Shown: piece by piece, positions 14,086 through 27,669 of the stretch
How the letters are laid out: each line of letters begins with the position of its first letter
How positions within the stretch are numbered: position 1 is the stretch's first letter
Assembly: GCA_028455995.1 (NCBI GenBank)
Contig: JABELC010000009.1
Location: forward strand, 2,021,501 to 2,085,500
Source of the DNA: Scleromitrula shiraiana
Taxonomy: Eukaryota; Ascomycota; Leotiomycetes; Helotiales; Sclerotiniaceae
Direction of reading: 5' to 3'
Length of the DNA: 64,000 nucleotides
The notes under the pieces: model-generated
Databases searched by the model: none
What the model was told of the DNA's origin: nothing
The model's input: only the letters and a program-made list of their open reading frames with translations
Position numbers and translations under genes: made by a program

Positions 14086-14480
14086 TTCATTATATTCAAC
14101 AAGTATAAATATAAATATAAATATAAATATAAAATCACTATTTAATATCACTGCTAGTGCCAGTGATAAATGTTAAAAGATTGTTTTATCTCACATTACA
14201 TTCAGTTACATCACCTCACCTCACATTACATTCAGTTACATTCAGTTACATCATATCACATCAAATCATATCATATCATATCATATCATATATTCATAAT
14301 AACTTACTAGTACTAACCAAGTTAACTAACTAACTAAATATCCATCCATCCATTCATCCATCCATCCATCCATCCATCCATTCATCTATTCATTCATCCC
14401 ATTTTAATTCATCCATTCATCCATTCATCCACTCATCTGATCCAATATCCTATGACATTCCCTCCCCCACTGACCCATCC
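13863..14480. repeat. Microsatellite cluster at the block boundary
   Basis: A TTTA/TTCA tetranucleotide array (about 13863–14095) is followed by short arrays of AAATAT, ACATTCAGTT, TCATA and CATC/CATT up to about 14450. The long open frame through the array is only a product of the repeat. The right part overlaps what should be the 3' untranslated region of the isomerase gene. Confidence 0.85.
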
Positions 14481-14491
14481 ATCACACAAAT

Positions 14492-16255
14492 TTAAACCAC
14501 GCTCTTCGCCCTAAACGCCGCAATCAGCCCCCCCGTACTCCCATCATGTTCCACACCCCCCTCCCCCTCATCCAACTCCTTCAAAATCGTCTTAGCCAAA
14601 CTCTTCCCCAACTCCACCCCCCACTGATCAAAACTATTAATATTCCACACCGCGCCCTCGGTAAACGTAAGATGTTCATAATACACGATCAGCGCGCCCA
14701 ACGTAGCCGGCGTGATTTTATCCGCTAGAATACTCGTCGTTGGTCTATTGCCTAGGAATGTTTTATGTTTGAACAGCGCCTCTGGTGTATTCTCCGCTTT
14801 TAATTCCTCTTCTCCCTTGCCAATCATGAGGGCCTCGGCTTGAGCGAAGAAATTAGAGGCCAGCATTTTTTGGTGCTTGTTATTGTCAATTGGGTTGTGG
14901 GATTGCGCGGCGAGGATGAAATCGGTGGGGATGAGTTTTGTGCCTTGGTGGACTAGTTGGAAGAAGGAGTGTTGGGCGTTTGTTGCAGGTTCGCCAAAGA
15001 GGATGGGGCCGGTTGTATAGCGAACGATTTTACCTTCGCGGTTTACGGCTTTGCCGTTAGATTCCATGGAGAGTTGTTGAAGGTATGCTGGGAATCGATG
15101 AAGGTATTGATCGAATCTATAATTCATCTCGTTAGTATAATCCCACAACCTCTTAATAAAAGATTTGTCAAAACTTACGGTGATACCAAATGAGTTTGAG
15201 CACCATAAAAGTTAGAATACCAAACACTTAATAAACCAGCAAGAACTGGAATATTCTCCTCAAGTGGTGTATTCTTAAAATGCATATCCATAGCATGAGC
15301 ACCAGATAAGAACTCATGAAAGTTCTTAAATCCAATATGAATAGCAACGCTCAAACCAATTGCACTCCAAACACTATATCTACCACCAACCCAACTTTCA
15401 AAACCAAACATATTCTTAGAATCGATACCAAATTTGGTAACTTCGGCTTCATTGGTAGAAAGTGCAACGAAATGTTTAGCAATATCACCCTTTCCATCGG
15501 TTTGTTTCAAGAACCATTCCTTTGCAGAATTGGCATTTGTACAAGTTTCGGCCGTGGTGAAAGTTTTGGATGCAACCAAGAAAAGTGTAGTTTCTGGATC
15601 GGAATCTCTTAAAGCTTCTGCCATATGTGTTCCATCAATGTTTGATACGAAGTGAAGGGTTTGATTTCGAGCGCCATAATATTTCAGAGCTTCAGTAACC
15701 ATGACTGGTCCACTGTAATCAATCATTAGCCAATATTCGTATCAATTGATATGATAAAACTCACAGATCCGAACCACCAATACCAATATTGATGATGGTA
15801 GTTAAAGGTTTTCCAGTATAACCTTTCCATTCACCACTTCTCACCTGTTCACTAAACTCCTCCATATGTTTCAATTCCTTATTAACACCTGGCATAACAT
15901 CTTTACCATCAACCAAGATAGGTTCACTTGTAACATTTCTCAATGCAACATGAAGAACGGCACGATCCTCGGTGAAATTGATCTTATCACCTCTAAACAT
16001 AGCATCTCTTAATTCCTCAAGACCAGCTTCCTTAGCAACTGCCACCAATGCCTTAATTGTATCTTCATTGATCAAGTTCTTGGAGAAATCGAAAAGAATT
16101 TCGGAGTTATCGGCAGTGTTTTTGAAAGTTTTTGAGAATTTCTCAAATCTGGCTGGATCCTTTTTGAATTCTTCCTTTAGAACAAAGTTTCTTCCAATAG
16201 AATCATGATGAGATTGAAGAGTACTCCATGATTTGAGATCTGTAGCTTGAGGCAT
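14492..16255 (-). CDS. PGI1: Glucose-6-phosphate isomerase
   Basis: Interconverts glucose 6-phosphate and fructose 6-phosphate in the cytosol (glycolysis and gluconeogenesis). Three exons: 16255–15765, 15712–15179 and 15116–14492, joined by 52- and 62-nt introns with GTGAGT and GTAAGT donors; phases fit exactly and give 549 residues, normal for fungal PGI. The first junction rebuilds the GGSDLGPVMV motif and the second joins THLVSP to FDQYLHRFP. Seen motifs include SKTFTTAET, the family signature ESWVGGRYSVWSAIGL and the C-terminal signature INSFDQWGVELGK. The start ATG is the first in frame and is followed by MPQATDL. The coding strand becomes G-rich in the last 200 nt. Upstream lies a long intergenic region with repeats. 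Identification is secure. Confidence 0.97.
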
Positions 16256-18566
16256 TTTGATTTTGATTGATTTGAGATTGATGCTATGTATTTGAAGTAA
16301 AAGATTTGAATATTTTGTAGAAAAAATGGAAGAAGATATATTTAAATGATTTTAATGGAAGAGAAGATGGCCTGAAGAGTATATGTATTTGTGTATGTAT
16401 TTGTTTGTATTTTTTTGTTGATTGATCGTTCTTGGCAGATAACTTTCTCCGAAATAAGATATTATATTCAAATCGGAGATAGATATAAGATAGAGTTTTG
16501 GAGATGTTTATAATAGAGTAGATTCTAAATGAAATCCGAAAGAATATTCAATTAGTATAATAAATATTTTTTGAATTGGAAGATTTTCGGATTTAATTAT
16601 TTATATTTTGAATTAAAAGAACTTGAAGAGAGAGGGAAGAGAGAGGGAAGAGAGAGAAAGAGAGGGGGGGAATATTTCTATGAATAGGAAGGATATTTCA
16701 ACCGGAAACTCTGGAAACTTCGGTGTAATTAATCATATGGTAGAATTATTTATTTTATTCAAAGTATCAACTTGAAGATGGTGTAATGTATGTATGTAGT
16801 GGGGTGGGGTTAATTTATTAAGAAGTTCCTAGTAATAATAATAAATTGGGATAAACAACTCATCATCCCGTGTTTAGATTCTTCTTATGTCATATTGTAG
16901 AAGAATAATAATAAATAAAAAAGAAAATAATTAACATTACCTTTAATAATTGATATGATATAGTATTATTATATTATATTATATTGTATTGTATTGTTCA
17001 AAATGATACTATTTCCTTGAGTATGAAAACAGTAGAAGAGTAGAAGGGTAGAAGAGTAGAAGGATATAAGAGTAGAAGGATAGAAGGATAGAAGGATAGA
17101 AGAGTAGAAGAATAGATGAAATGAAGTATTATGTACAAGTAATAATAAATAAGAACCTTAGCCAAGAAAAGCAAGAGAGGGGTAAAAAAGTTATTGATTC
17201 AACTCACTCTACTCGAGTACTCACTCTACAATTACCATACATCACATACCATTTATTACCCTTTACCCAATCCACATAACCTATATATCATTTATGACGT
17301 TTTCCTCTCCTCATCAATTAATCAATTAATCAATTAATTAATAATTAATAATTATTCCAACCTATTAAAAATTTATCATCCACTTATTTTACCATTCCAT
17401 TTATCCATCTCATTCATTCATCTCATTTATTATTCATCCCATCCATCCATCCATCCCACCACTAACTAACATATACTAGTAACACATAATATACATAAAC
17501 CCACCACTCAAAATACCTCCGTATCTCAATTAAGTATCATAGTTTATCCTTATCCATATTCCGAGTCATATATAAAATCCATAAAATAAACATAAAGAAC
17601 CATAAAGAATCATAAAGTTCAACTTATTAATTCTATTCTATCTTATCCTACTCGAGTATTATATCCTATTCTATTCATTTCTATCCTATGTTATCATATA
17701 TTATCCCATCCTATTCAAATCCATCTATCCATCTATCTCTCAAGGTTCTTCATACATATACATATACATACATATACATATACATATATATATATATATA
17801 TATAATAACCATAAAACACCATACAAACATAGCACAACAAAACATCCACCCACATCCAAATCCCTCTCCATCCCCATATAAACCTCATAAACCTCATAAA
17901 CCTCATACAATCAATCAATTATTTATTTATTTCAAGTTATTTATAATCAATTTATCAATCAATCAACCAATATATAATAATATAACAATATAACAATATA
18001 TAATAAACTAATAAACACCCACCATATTAATCATATCAATCATATCAATTATATCAATACATATCAATACTTCAACCTATTACACAAACATCTCTCATCT
18101 ACCTCTCATACCTCTCATACCTCTCATACCTCTCATACCTCTCATACCTCTCTACTTTATTCATTTATTTATTCATTCAATATAATACAAAACAAAATAA
18201 AATAAAATAATCTAACTTGCTCTTTTGCTATCTCTCTACCCATCTCTCTGCCTACCCATTTCTCTGCCTACCCATCTCTCTGCCTGCTCATCTCTCCATC
18301 CGTATATATCTATCTATATATTCATGTACTCATATATTCATGTACTCATATATATATATATATGCAAATCCCCCCTCCCCATCCTCTCTCAACCACCCAA
18401 CCAACCAACCAACCAACCAACCAAGCACATCAAAACCAAAACCAAAATCCAAATCCCAAACTCAATTCTCAACTTTCCAAACTCAATTCTCCAAAAAAAA
18501 ATAAATAAAAATAAAAAATTTGAAAAAATTGAAAAAAGTTTTGCCTCTTTTCTTTTAATATAATTT

Positions 18567-18647
<81 letters not shown>

Positions 18648-18956
18648 GCATGCATACATAGTCTTATAGTTCTCTGACCTAAAGTTTCTCATCTTAAACT
18701 TTCAAACTGGTCATTACCAGAATGAATACCAGTTTTCGTTTCCCATCCATCCATCCATCCATCCATCCATCCATCAGTTTCCCATCCATCCATCAGTTTC
18801 CCATCTACCAGTCCCACCAATCCGATCAATCCCAAGTAAATAAATCATTCTAATCACCCCCTCCCTTTCTCCTTTCCCCTCCCATTCATCCACCCTCCTC
18901 ACTCCACCCCTCACAACACACAAACCATAAACGATAACCTCCCCTATCTCTTCTCT
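16256..18956. other. Intergenic region rich in simple repeats
   Basis: No gene is supported in these 2.7 kb between the PGI start and the Sch9 stop codon. The part next to PGI should hold its promoter. Simple repeats include GAGAGGGAA units (16625–16670), a 10-bp GTAGAAGGAT-type array (about 17029–17112), CA/TA tracts near 17760–17805, a 10-bp CCTCTCATAC array (18093–18151), AACC repeats (18398–18424) and a perfect CAAT array (18573–18646). Open frames here follow the repeats and have no family resemblance. Confidence 0.8.
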
Positions 18957-21256
18957 TTATCTTCCATCACTTACACTCCCCACAAAAGAAGGATCCCTAA
19001 TACTCCCGCCACCATCCCCCAACCCCGCAACCGGTCTATTATACGAAAATCCCGTAAACTGTTGCTGCATCGTCTGACTCAAAACCGGTCCCTCGACGTA
19101 TGAATCCGTGGGAACCTCCTTCGTAAAATCGTCATCAAAGTTATCCGTATCGAGTGCATCAGTCTGTACGGTAGAAGAAATAAATTAGTAAAGAAAACTT
19201 ACACCAAGGGGACCGAAAGAACATGAATGAGCATAGTAGGGGGGAGTAAATACCACTTTAGGTTTGAACGTAGGTTCATATTTTCTCTGAAGTAATTTTC
19301 TCCAATCAATGCTATGAAAGAAAGGATGAGCCTTAATTTCAGAAGCACCATTTGCACCCAATCGTTCATTTGGTTTGCGATTAAGGAGTTTAGTTAATAG
19401 GTCCTTGGCAGCCGGAGGAACGATATCCGAACTTGGGAAATGTAGCGGTTCCGATAAGATCTTGCGATACATCTCGTTGGTATTTTCGTCATAGAAAGGC
19501 GGCAATCCTGTTAACATCTCATAAAGAAGAACACCGAGAGTCCACCAATCTACCGTCTTGGTGTAACCTTGTCCCAATAGCAATTCCGGTGCCAAGTATT
19601 CGGGTGTACCACAGAACGTATTGGTACGATCTTCATCCTTCATATCAAGCTTACACAATCCAAAATCACATAGTGCAATGTGACCTGAGTAATCCAATAG
19701 AATGTTCTCTGGTTTCAAATCACGATAAATGACGTTGAAACCGTGTAAACATTCCAAAGCGCAAAGAAGTTCAGCTGTATAAAATCTTGATCGGTTGATA
19801 TCGAATCTTGATTCTTTTTGAAGATGATGAAATAGTTCACCACCATTGACGAAAGCTAGAACAAAGTATAACTTCTCGGGCGATTGAAAGGTAAATTTAA
19901 GTGGTACGATGAACGGATTGTTGATTTGAGATAAAACTGATCGTTCTGCAAGAGTATGCGCAACTTCGGATCGAGAAATAATATGAGCTTTTCGAATAGT
20001 CTTAAGGGCGTAAATTCGTTGCGTATCGATTTTCTTGACTTGCATAACTTTTCCAAAACTTCCCTTTCCAACCACTTTAAGAAGTTCAAAATCTTCAATC
20101 TTTAAGGCTCTGGCTCTATTCTCGACGTATTGAACTCCAATTCGAATCTTTCCTGTTCCATATTGAACATCTAACCATTCGGGTCCACTTTGTCCCAAAG
20201 TTTTTTCCTTATTAGCAAAAGCAGCTGCTGCCTTCTCTTGATCCTTTCTACTCAATTTAGGATCCGCGACGTAAGTATGAGCTTCTTCGAATCGAGGATT
20301 GATGCGTGTAACACCGAGGAAGATATCTTGACTTCTTCCAGATCCTGGAGGCGCATTTGGGTTTCGAAGGTATAAATGAACTGCTAATTCAGTAACTCTA
20401 GAAACATCAAATTTATATTGAGTATTTTCTCCGGCCCATAGAGGATTTTCAGGGGAACCTGAGACCGCATTGACGAAAATTTGTAATTTATCAAAATCCA
20501 AAAGAGCATATGGAAGATATTTGGAAGAGATTCGACCATGATTGGTAGGAACTTGAATACCACCTCCTGATGTTTGTGGTCTTGCGTTGTTTGAATAAGA
20601 TCCTGCTACTCCTTGTGAAGAAGTATTTCGAATAGAACCTGATATACCAAATCCATTTCCTGCAGATAATGAATTTTGTGTATGATTGCTGAAGACTGAT
20701 TTGTATTGATCTGGAAGAGAGAAACCGCTTCCTTCGTGAAGAGTAACGATAAGGATACCTGGTCGAGGGGGTGATTGTGGTTGTGTTGCTATAGCTTCGG
20801 AAGCAGCTATTATAAATCAGTATAATTGTTTCCGTTGTGAATGAATGAATGAATGAATGAATGAATAATTGAAGCGCATACCTATGCCGTTATCATTTGT
20901 ACTCGCCGAGCTACTACTACCTGGTGTGCTGGATCTCTCATCTCTGGCAGAATCTGAGTTAATGGTTTGAGATGAGGGTGTTCGAGAGAACGTATTTGCT
21001 AAAGGGCCGAGATGTGTCTCTTTAAGTTCTAATGATGTTAGCAAATTATGTATATCTTTTCATTTCCTTCATCCTCCTTAATTCTCTATATGATTAATTC
21101 GGATTGGAGATATCATATAATCGTAAAGTTGATGGTGGCGATCAACAATATTATATGGTAGACTTAAAAGGGGGAGGTCTTTCTTGCATGTTTCAAGTAT
21201 TGAGATGGGGCATAAAGGATCTTTGGGAACTTACTCTTGGTGAGTCTCCAAGACAT
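18957..21256 (-). CDS. SCH9: Sch9-type AGC protein kinase with N-terminal C2 domain
   Basis: Serine/threonine kinase of the Sch9/S6K branch, acting below TOR in growth, stress and nutrient signalling. Exons: 21256–21235 (MSWRLTK), 21028–20882, 20806–19203 and 19163–18957; all phases agree and give 659 residues. A C2-like region (GILIVTLHEGSGF onward) precedes the kinase domain at about residues 296–555, with GKGSFGKV, ALKTI, YRDLKPEN, DFGLCK and the activation loop TNTFCGTPEYLAPE. The C-terminal exon supplies the turn motif (EGPVLSQT) and hydrophobic motif (FTGFSY). The last intron is only 39 nt if the GTAAGT donor at 19202 is used. A GTATTT donor at 19253 gives a 90-nt intron, removes 17 residues in frame and leaves a tail closer to what I recall for the family (642 residues). 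Intron 1 is 206 nt. Divergent to ADA2. Confidence 0.95.
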
Positions 21257-23109
21257 CTTGGGAAGAGGAGGTAAGAAATTCGTGATGGTGAAAAGAGGAG
21301 GGGGAGGAAGGAAAAGATGAGAAGATAGGTAAGAAGAAAAAGGGAATTTTTCTAGGTGATAAAGGAGTAGATATATGTTAGGAAGATATAATTGTTTCGT
21401 TGTGATAATGTTATTTTGAGGTGAATTGAATTAAATTGAATTGATGATGAGTTGAATTGAATTGAGGATTGTCAATGACAGTGATAGAAGAGTATAATAA
21501 GTGGAGTGGGGTTTCAAGGCTTCAAGGTTTCAAGGTTCCAAGATTCCCTATTAAATTTTTGGGGGAAGAGAGAGAGGGAGAGAGTGAGTGAGTGGGTGGA
21601 TAGGTGGATGAGTGAGTGAGTGAGTGAGTGAGTGAGTGAGAGAGTGAGTAATAAGAGAGTGAGAGACGACGTGCTGTGCGGTTAGGATTATTTAGTTCAT
21701 AAAAATGCACAGCACAGGCGAAATTCAATTGCCCCGCCAAAATATATCACTTTATAGTACTGGTAGTTATATACGAAGTATTTACTAAGTATATACGAAG
21801 TACGACGTTACAAATGGATAGTTCTAGTTATATTAATCTTGAAAGAACTCGTAACGTTCAATTTCTACGATTCTAATCTATCACGTTTATATATCTATAT
21901 ATATATAGTATGTAGTCTATATCTATATCTATATCTATATCTATATCTATATCTATATCTATATCTATCTATTATCCATTTTATAACCTAGAGATTTTAC
22001 ACACAACATTTACCTAGTTTTGGGCTTATTAGTTCTATATAATAATAATAAGTAGATAGGGTTATTTTTATAATGAATTACGAAGGAGGCAAATATTGAA
22101 TTTAAATTTAAATTTCCTTTAATCACTTCAAGTGGCTTATTAGCATCTATAATATCCTTGATAAAGGGTGAAATTTAATATCAAATATATCCCAATAATG
22201 CCCTCCGATCCTTAAGTCCGAATGCCGGATATCAGAAAATTGATGGGATAGGATGGGATAGGATGGGAATAATCAGTGAGTTGATATCGATATCCGATAA
22301 GAAATTCTATCTTCTATCTTCTATCTTCTATCTTTTCATAAAAAGTTCTATCATATACCTTTTCCCCCTTCTCTGTTCTTTAAATCCCCTTTAAATATTT
22401 GTCGTGTAAAGCAATGAAGCTATCAGGTTACATATAAATTGAATATATTTATTATTATTATATTCATTGATGCCCAAATGATTACAGAGGCTCTAGAGGG
22501 GCACTTTTTGATATCAATATGTTTACCTAGGGTCCTAGATATGTACTCAATGATGAATTCATACAATATTGCATAGATATATCAATATGAATGAATATTA
22601 ATTTTGTAATACATTTAAATCTTGAATTAATATATAAATATATAAGAGGACACAGATAGGAGTACTACATATGTAGGTAGGTTTGAAGATCTATTTCGGG
22701 AATTTCTATGAACACGGAGGTCACGGACAATCAGCCACTTTTATATCTTGAAATGGAATAGTCCCTTTTTATATGAAACTACACCTTCATTGCTGTAGAG
22801 AAGCCACAACCATAAGCCACACCATTGTACTTTGTAGAAAACCTTAGAACTCCAACTCCACTCTTAACTCTTTAATAACTCTTGAACTCCAGGTTGACTG
22901 ACATAATCAAATATAACTTCAATCCAGCTAAATAGATACCGATCAATAACGACATCCATCAAGAGGGGTTTAATCATATTCAATCGATACACTCATTTGG
23001 TTACATATCCTTCATTCTTAATAGGATCTTTTTCATCAATTTGTTAAATTTGGCGCAAAGGGAAAGGAAGGCCATCAGGCGTCAACAACAATAACGACGA
23101 ATCGCGATA
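21257..23109. other. Divergent intergenic region between SCH9 and ADA2
   Basis: No gene is supported. It should carry both promoters and leaders. It contains GAGT/GTGA repeats (about 21575–21660), an ATATCT hexanucleotide array (about 21915–21972), a short GGGATAGGAT triplication (22242–22270) and CTATCTT repeats (22305–22335). Confidence 0.75.
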
Positions 23110-24746
23110 ATGGGTGTTGTTCGTAAAAAGACAGCAACAAGAGGTGGTGAAGGTGGTGTTAAATACGTTTGCGATAATTGCGCGGTAGATGTCACTTCTA
23201 CTGTATGTCTTTCCCCTTCAATGATGCCATACTATGTCTTGATACATGAATCTTACACAATTGATACTAGGTCCGAATAAGATGCGCTCATCCAAGTTGT
23301 GATGAATACGATCTATGTGTAAAATGTTTCTCAGATGGAGAATCTTCACAACATCATCAACCTGCAACACATCCATATCGAGTTATAGAACAAAATTCCG
23401 TACCAATTTATGATCCAAATTGGGGAGCAGATGAGGAACTATTACTACTGGAAGGTGCTGAAATATATGGTTTAGGATCATGGGCAGATATCGCAGATCA
23501 TATTGGAGGATACCGAAGTAAAGACGAAGTCAGAGAACATTACACCAAGATATATTTGGAAAGCCCAAATTTCCCATTACCAAAAAGAGCAAGTCCACAC
23601 GATACACAATTATTGGATGAATTGCCCAGGGAAGAATTTCAAGCCAGAAAGAAAAGAAGAATAGAAGAAAGGAAAGAATTGGCAAAGAATATCCCACCTG
23701 CACAACCAAAAAAGAAACCAACAGCAAGTGTTCCATCATGTCACGAAATTCAAGGCTATATGCCAGGTCGATTAGAATTCGAAACCGAATATGCCAATGA
23801 AGCAGAAGAAGCCGTTCAACATATGTCATTCGAACCTGGTGATGGTATGAATCCAAATACCAAGCAAATGGAACCTGAGATGGAACTCAAAATTACCGTA
23901 ATGAATATATACAACAGTCGATTAACTCAAAGAGCCGAGCGAAAAAAGGTAATCTTCGAACACAATCTTCTTGAATACCGAAAGAATGCCGCCCTTGATA
24001 AAAAACGCACCAAGGAAGAACGAGATCTTCTTAATCGAGCCAAACCATTCGCTCGCATGATGAATCATGATGATTTCGAAGAATTCTGCAAAGGCTTAAT
24101 TGACGAACATAATCTACGCCAAGCAGTAGCTCAACTTCAAGATTGGCGATCAATGAAAATCGGTGATTTGAAAAGTGGCGAAAAATACGAAGCGGATAAG
24201 GTTCAAAGAGCTCAGAAGGCTCAACCAATGGGAAGTATGGATCGTGATCGATTCGCAACAAACGCAAGGACGAAAGCTCAACCGGTGGTGGAAACTCCCA
24301 GTGGAGCCGCCGCACTCGTTGCACCCGAATTACCTCCGGAGATTTTATCCTCTACTTCACATTCCATTTCTGGAGGTTCCGCTACGAATGGCACTCTTAC
24401 AAACGGTACAGCAAACACAAACACCAATGGAAATTCAATATCAACCCCCATAAAGCGAGAACCTATCCCCATTCCCCCCCTCTCAACCATCTCCCCGCTC
24501 CCACTCTCCCCGCGTACAACAAACGACATCCACCTCCTCACATGGGAAGAAATAGATCTCTGCGAGAAAACGAGACTTAATCCGAAACCGTACCTGGTTA
24601 TTAAGGAGGCGGTGCTGAAGGAGGCGTTGAAGGGGGATGGAAGGTTGAAGAGGAAACAGGTTAAGGAGATTGCGAGGGTGGAGGGAAGTAAAGGGGGACG
24701 AATCTTTGATTTTTTTGTGGGGAGTGGATGGTTGGGGAAGGCGTAG
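23110..24746 (+). CDS. ADA2: SAGA/ADA complex adaptor Ada2
   Basis: Transcriptional adaptor that binds and stimulates the Gcn5 acetyltransferase in SAGA; nuclear. Two exons, 23110–23202 and 23271–24746, with a 68-nt intron (GTATGT...CTAG), giving 522 residues. The intron splits an N-terminal ZZ zinc finger (CDNC, then CAHPSC, LCVKCF and an HH pair). A SANT domain follows (about residues 80–125, WGADEELLLLEGAEIYG to VREHYTKIY). The C-terminal 80 residues (WEEIDLCEKTRLNPKPYLVI to FDFFVGSGWLGKA) form the SWIRM domain. Between SANT and SWIRM is a low-complexity Ser/Thr/Asn/Pro linker. The coding strand turns from very C-rich (24445–24540) to very G-rich (24600 onward). The start ATG lies directly before the conserved N-terminus. 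Confidence 0.96.
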
Positions 24747-26690
24747 GGTGGGTGTGGTGGGTTTTGATGGGAGGGGAATGTGGGGATATGGGAATATGGA
24801 ATTATGGGATTATGGGATTATAACATGGGGAGGAATATTGGGGTTTTGTTTTTGGTAACCTTTCATTCTCCATTCTATATTCTCTATTCTTCATTTTGAA
24901 CTTTGCCTTTGACTTTGACTTTAACTTTACTTTTATTTTATTTTATTTTATTTTATACGGGCTGGAGATGGAATGGGATAGCATGTATGTATTTTATTGA
25001 TATGAATTGAATTGAGCTGGCATGGGATGGCATGGGATGGCATGGGATGGGATGAGATGGGATGGGATGGGACATGGAGTTAAAGTGAATTAAAGATCAG
25101 CGATCAGCGAGTTTACATCATGATTGTTACGTTTATAATCATGTTTACGTTTACAATCATATTCATGTTCGTATTACGTCCGTCTGTTCATTCATGAAAA
25201 GATGGATGGATGGATGGATCGATGGAAGGGATGGTAAATGTTTATACACGTACATAGATACATACATTCATACATTCATACATACATACAAATATATTAG
25301 GTGAACCATCTTCCATTCCATTTCATTTAGTTTCGTTTCATTTAGTTTGGTTTAGTTGAAATAAGTAGGTTGATTAAATTTGATTAAATTAGATCTATTT
25401 GATTTGTTTATTTATTTATCTATTGATCAACTAATCCAATTATTTACTAAATGATCAATTCGTTCTATTACATTCATAACATATAACACTATACAATACA
25501 ATATAATAAGATAAAATACATCATAACCCCCCCCCAAGTCAATCAACCGCATAACCACATATATACATAAACCAAATAAATAAATCGAGAATAGAGAATC
25601 AAGAATCAAGAATAGAGAAATTAACCTCCATACCTCCATAACACACACACACACATATATCAATATCAATATCAGAATCAATATTAGTATCAGTATCAAT
25701 ATCAGAATAATCATACTATACTCACTATACTCACTATACTCACTATACTCGCCACACCCACACCCTTACCATCCATCCATCTATCCATCCATCCATCCAT
25801 CCATCCATCCATCCATCCATTCATCCATCTTGTCTATCTAACATTATAACTTTCCCCCCTGGCCTGGGCTTGTCTAAACTGGACTTGTCTAAGCTATTCC
25901 TCAGTACTCACAGCTAGGGTAAACTTTATTTGAATATTTATTTGGATATTTGGATATTTATATATAATTTGGATTTGAATTTGGATTTGGATTTAGATGC
26001 CAGTGATCTTATTGTTGTATTTTAAATTTAAGTTTATTTGGTTGTTTGTTTGGTTGGTTTTTGGTTGGTTTTTGGTTGGTTTTGGTATGTTATGATGGGC
26101 AGTATGGTGATTGATTTATTAGTGGTAGTGTGGTGGTAGTGATGGTAGTAATGGTAGTATAATACTAATAGTAGTGTGATATATTGATTTCAAAGTTACT
26201 AGCTAGTACTAGTACTAGTACTAAGAGGAGGAGGAGGAGGAGGAGAATCATATATGGAGGTTACTACTACTAGTAGAGATTCAAGTTAATGGGAATTGGT
26301 ATTGGATTTATTTTTTATTTTTTATCTAATCCAATCTAATCTAATTCTTTCAAGTTTCAAATCATTGGTATATAAATAATTATAAAAATTAACTAGTGCT
26401 AGGAATTAGTTATAATCACTACTAGTATCGTCTTCTCGTAGATAATCTTATTTGATATTACTATCATATAATCTTTCCTTTCCACATGAGTTCAAGTCTC
26501 TATTTTTCAAACCCGGTTTTACCACCGCATTTTTTATTATTAGTTCGAGTTATTATTTAGATCATGATGCGAGGTTGTGATTGTGCTTGTGATTGTAGTT
26601 GAGGAGATTCGGATTCGGATATAGAGGATTGTGGGTGAAAAAGTATGTTAAAGAATATCTCTACGATATCACGTATTCAGGGATTTCTTA
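24747..26690. other. Intergenic region with simple repeats
   Basis: No gene is supported. It holds GGCATGGGAT repeats (about 25019–25060), GGAT and CATA short arrays, ATCAGTATCAAT-type repeats (25655–25705), an ACTATACTC array (about 25712–25750), CATC arrays (25770–25830) and AGG repeats near 26225. Several GTACTAGTACTAG-type short palindromes occur around 26210. The 60-codon open frame at 26599 runs into the inverted-repeat element and resembles nothing. Confidence 0.7.
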
Positions 26691-27669
26691 CTCGGTTAAA
26701 TTAAAATTGAAGCACGCGCAAATTACCGAAAAACCCTCAAAATCGATAATTTTATATAAAACACCTTTTGCGCCGATGTAAATAAATTGATCAATTATTT
26801 ATAGAATTATTTAAGATATTAAATATAGATTATTTTTATATTAAAATATTTATTATTAAAATTTAAAGATTAAATAATGATTTTAAAATTTATAATATTT
26901 AATTAAATATAAAATAAAAATCATATAAAAATACTATAATTTTAATTTGATTTAAATCGAGTAAATTATCATATTAAAAAATAATAAAGATATATATAAA
27001 TATATAAAAAACAAATTTTTATTTGATATAAATATTATATATATTAAAAATATATAAAAAATATAATATAATAAAATTAAAAAAAATATATATAATATTT
27101 ACAAGCACTAAACACCACTATAACTTCGATTTTTAAAAATCATTAAAATCACTTCAAATTTTTATATATGATAATTTATATCCTTATAATTATTATATTA
27201 AAATATTATTTAATATAATTTTGATTTGAATAAATTATTAAAATTTTTAAAGATTTTAAAAAGTTAAAAATACCCTTAAAACTTCGACTTTTCAAAACTA
27301 TTATATTATATTTTAATATATAATATTTATATCAAATAAAAGGTTTTTTTTTCTATATATTCATATATATCTTCATTATTTTCTAATATAGTAATTTGCT
27401 TGATTTAAATCAAATTAAAATTATAGTATTTTTATATGATTTTTACTTTATATTTAATTAAATATTATAAATTTTAAAATCATTATTTAATCTTCAAATT
27501 TTAATAATAAATATTTTAATATAAAAATAATCTATATTTAATATCTTAAATAATTCTATAAATAATTGATCAATTTATTTACATTGATACAAGAGGTGTT
27601 TTGTATAAAATCGTCGATTTTGAAGCGATTCGCTTATTTTGCGCGTGCTTCAATTTTAATTTAACCGAG
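26691..27669. mobile_element. Near-palindromic inverted-repeat element (TA-flanked)
   Basis: The first 29 bases from 26691 (CTCGGTTAAATTAAAATTGA...) are the exact reverse complement of the last 29 before 27669. The two arms remain alignable for roughly 380 bp each (to about 27080 and from about 27290), leaving a small AT-rich centre. Both ends are flanked by TA (26689–26690 and 27670–27671), the target of Tc1/mariner-type transposases. No transposase frame is present. This fits a non-autonomous foldback or MITE-like element. The arms differ mostly by transitions plus a few changed stretches near the outer ends, and the interior is nearly all A/T. The family is not recognised. Confidence 0.8.

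Noticed and set aside
13845..14108. Open frame of 87 codons with repeating FIYL
   Set aside because: It is entirely a TTTA/TTCA microsatellite read in frame and starts on a non-ATG codon; no protein character.
18573..18646. Regular repeat that could be mistaken for a CRISPR-like array
   Set aside because: It is a 4-bp CAAT microsatellite without spacers, in a eukaryotic genome.
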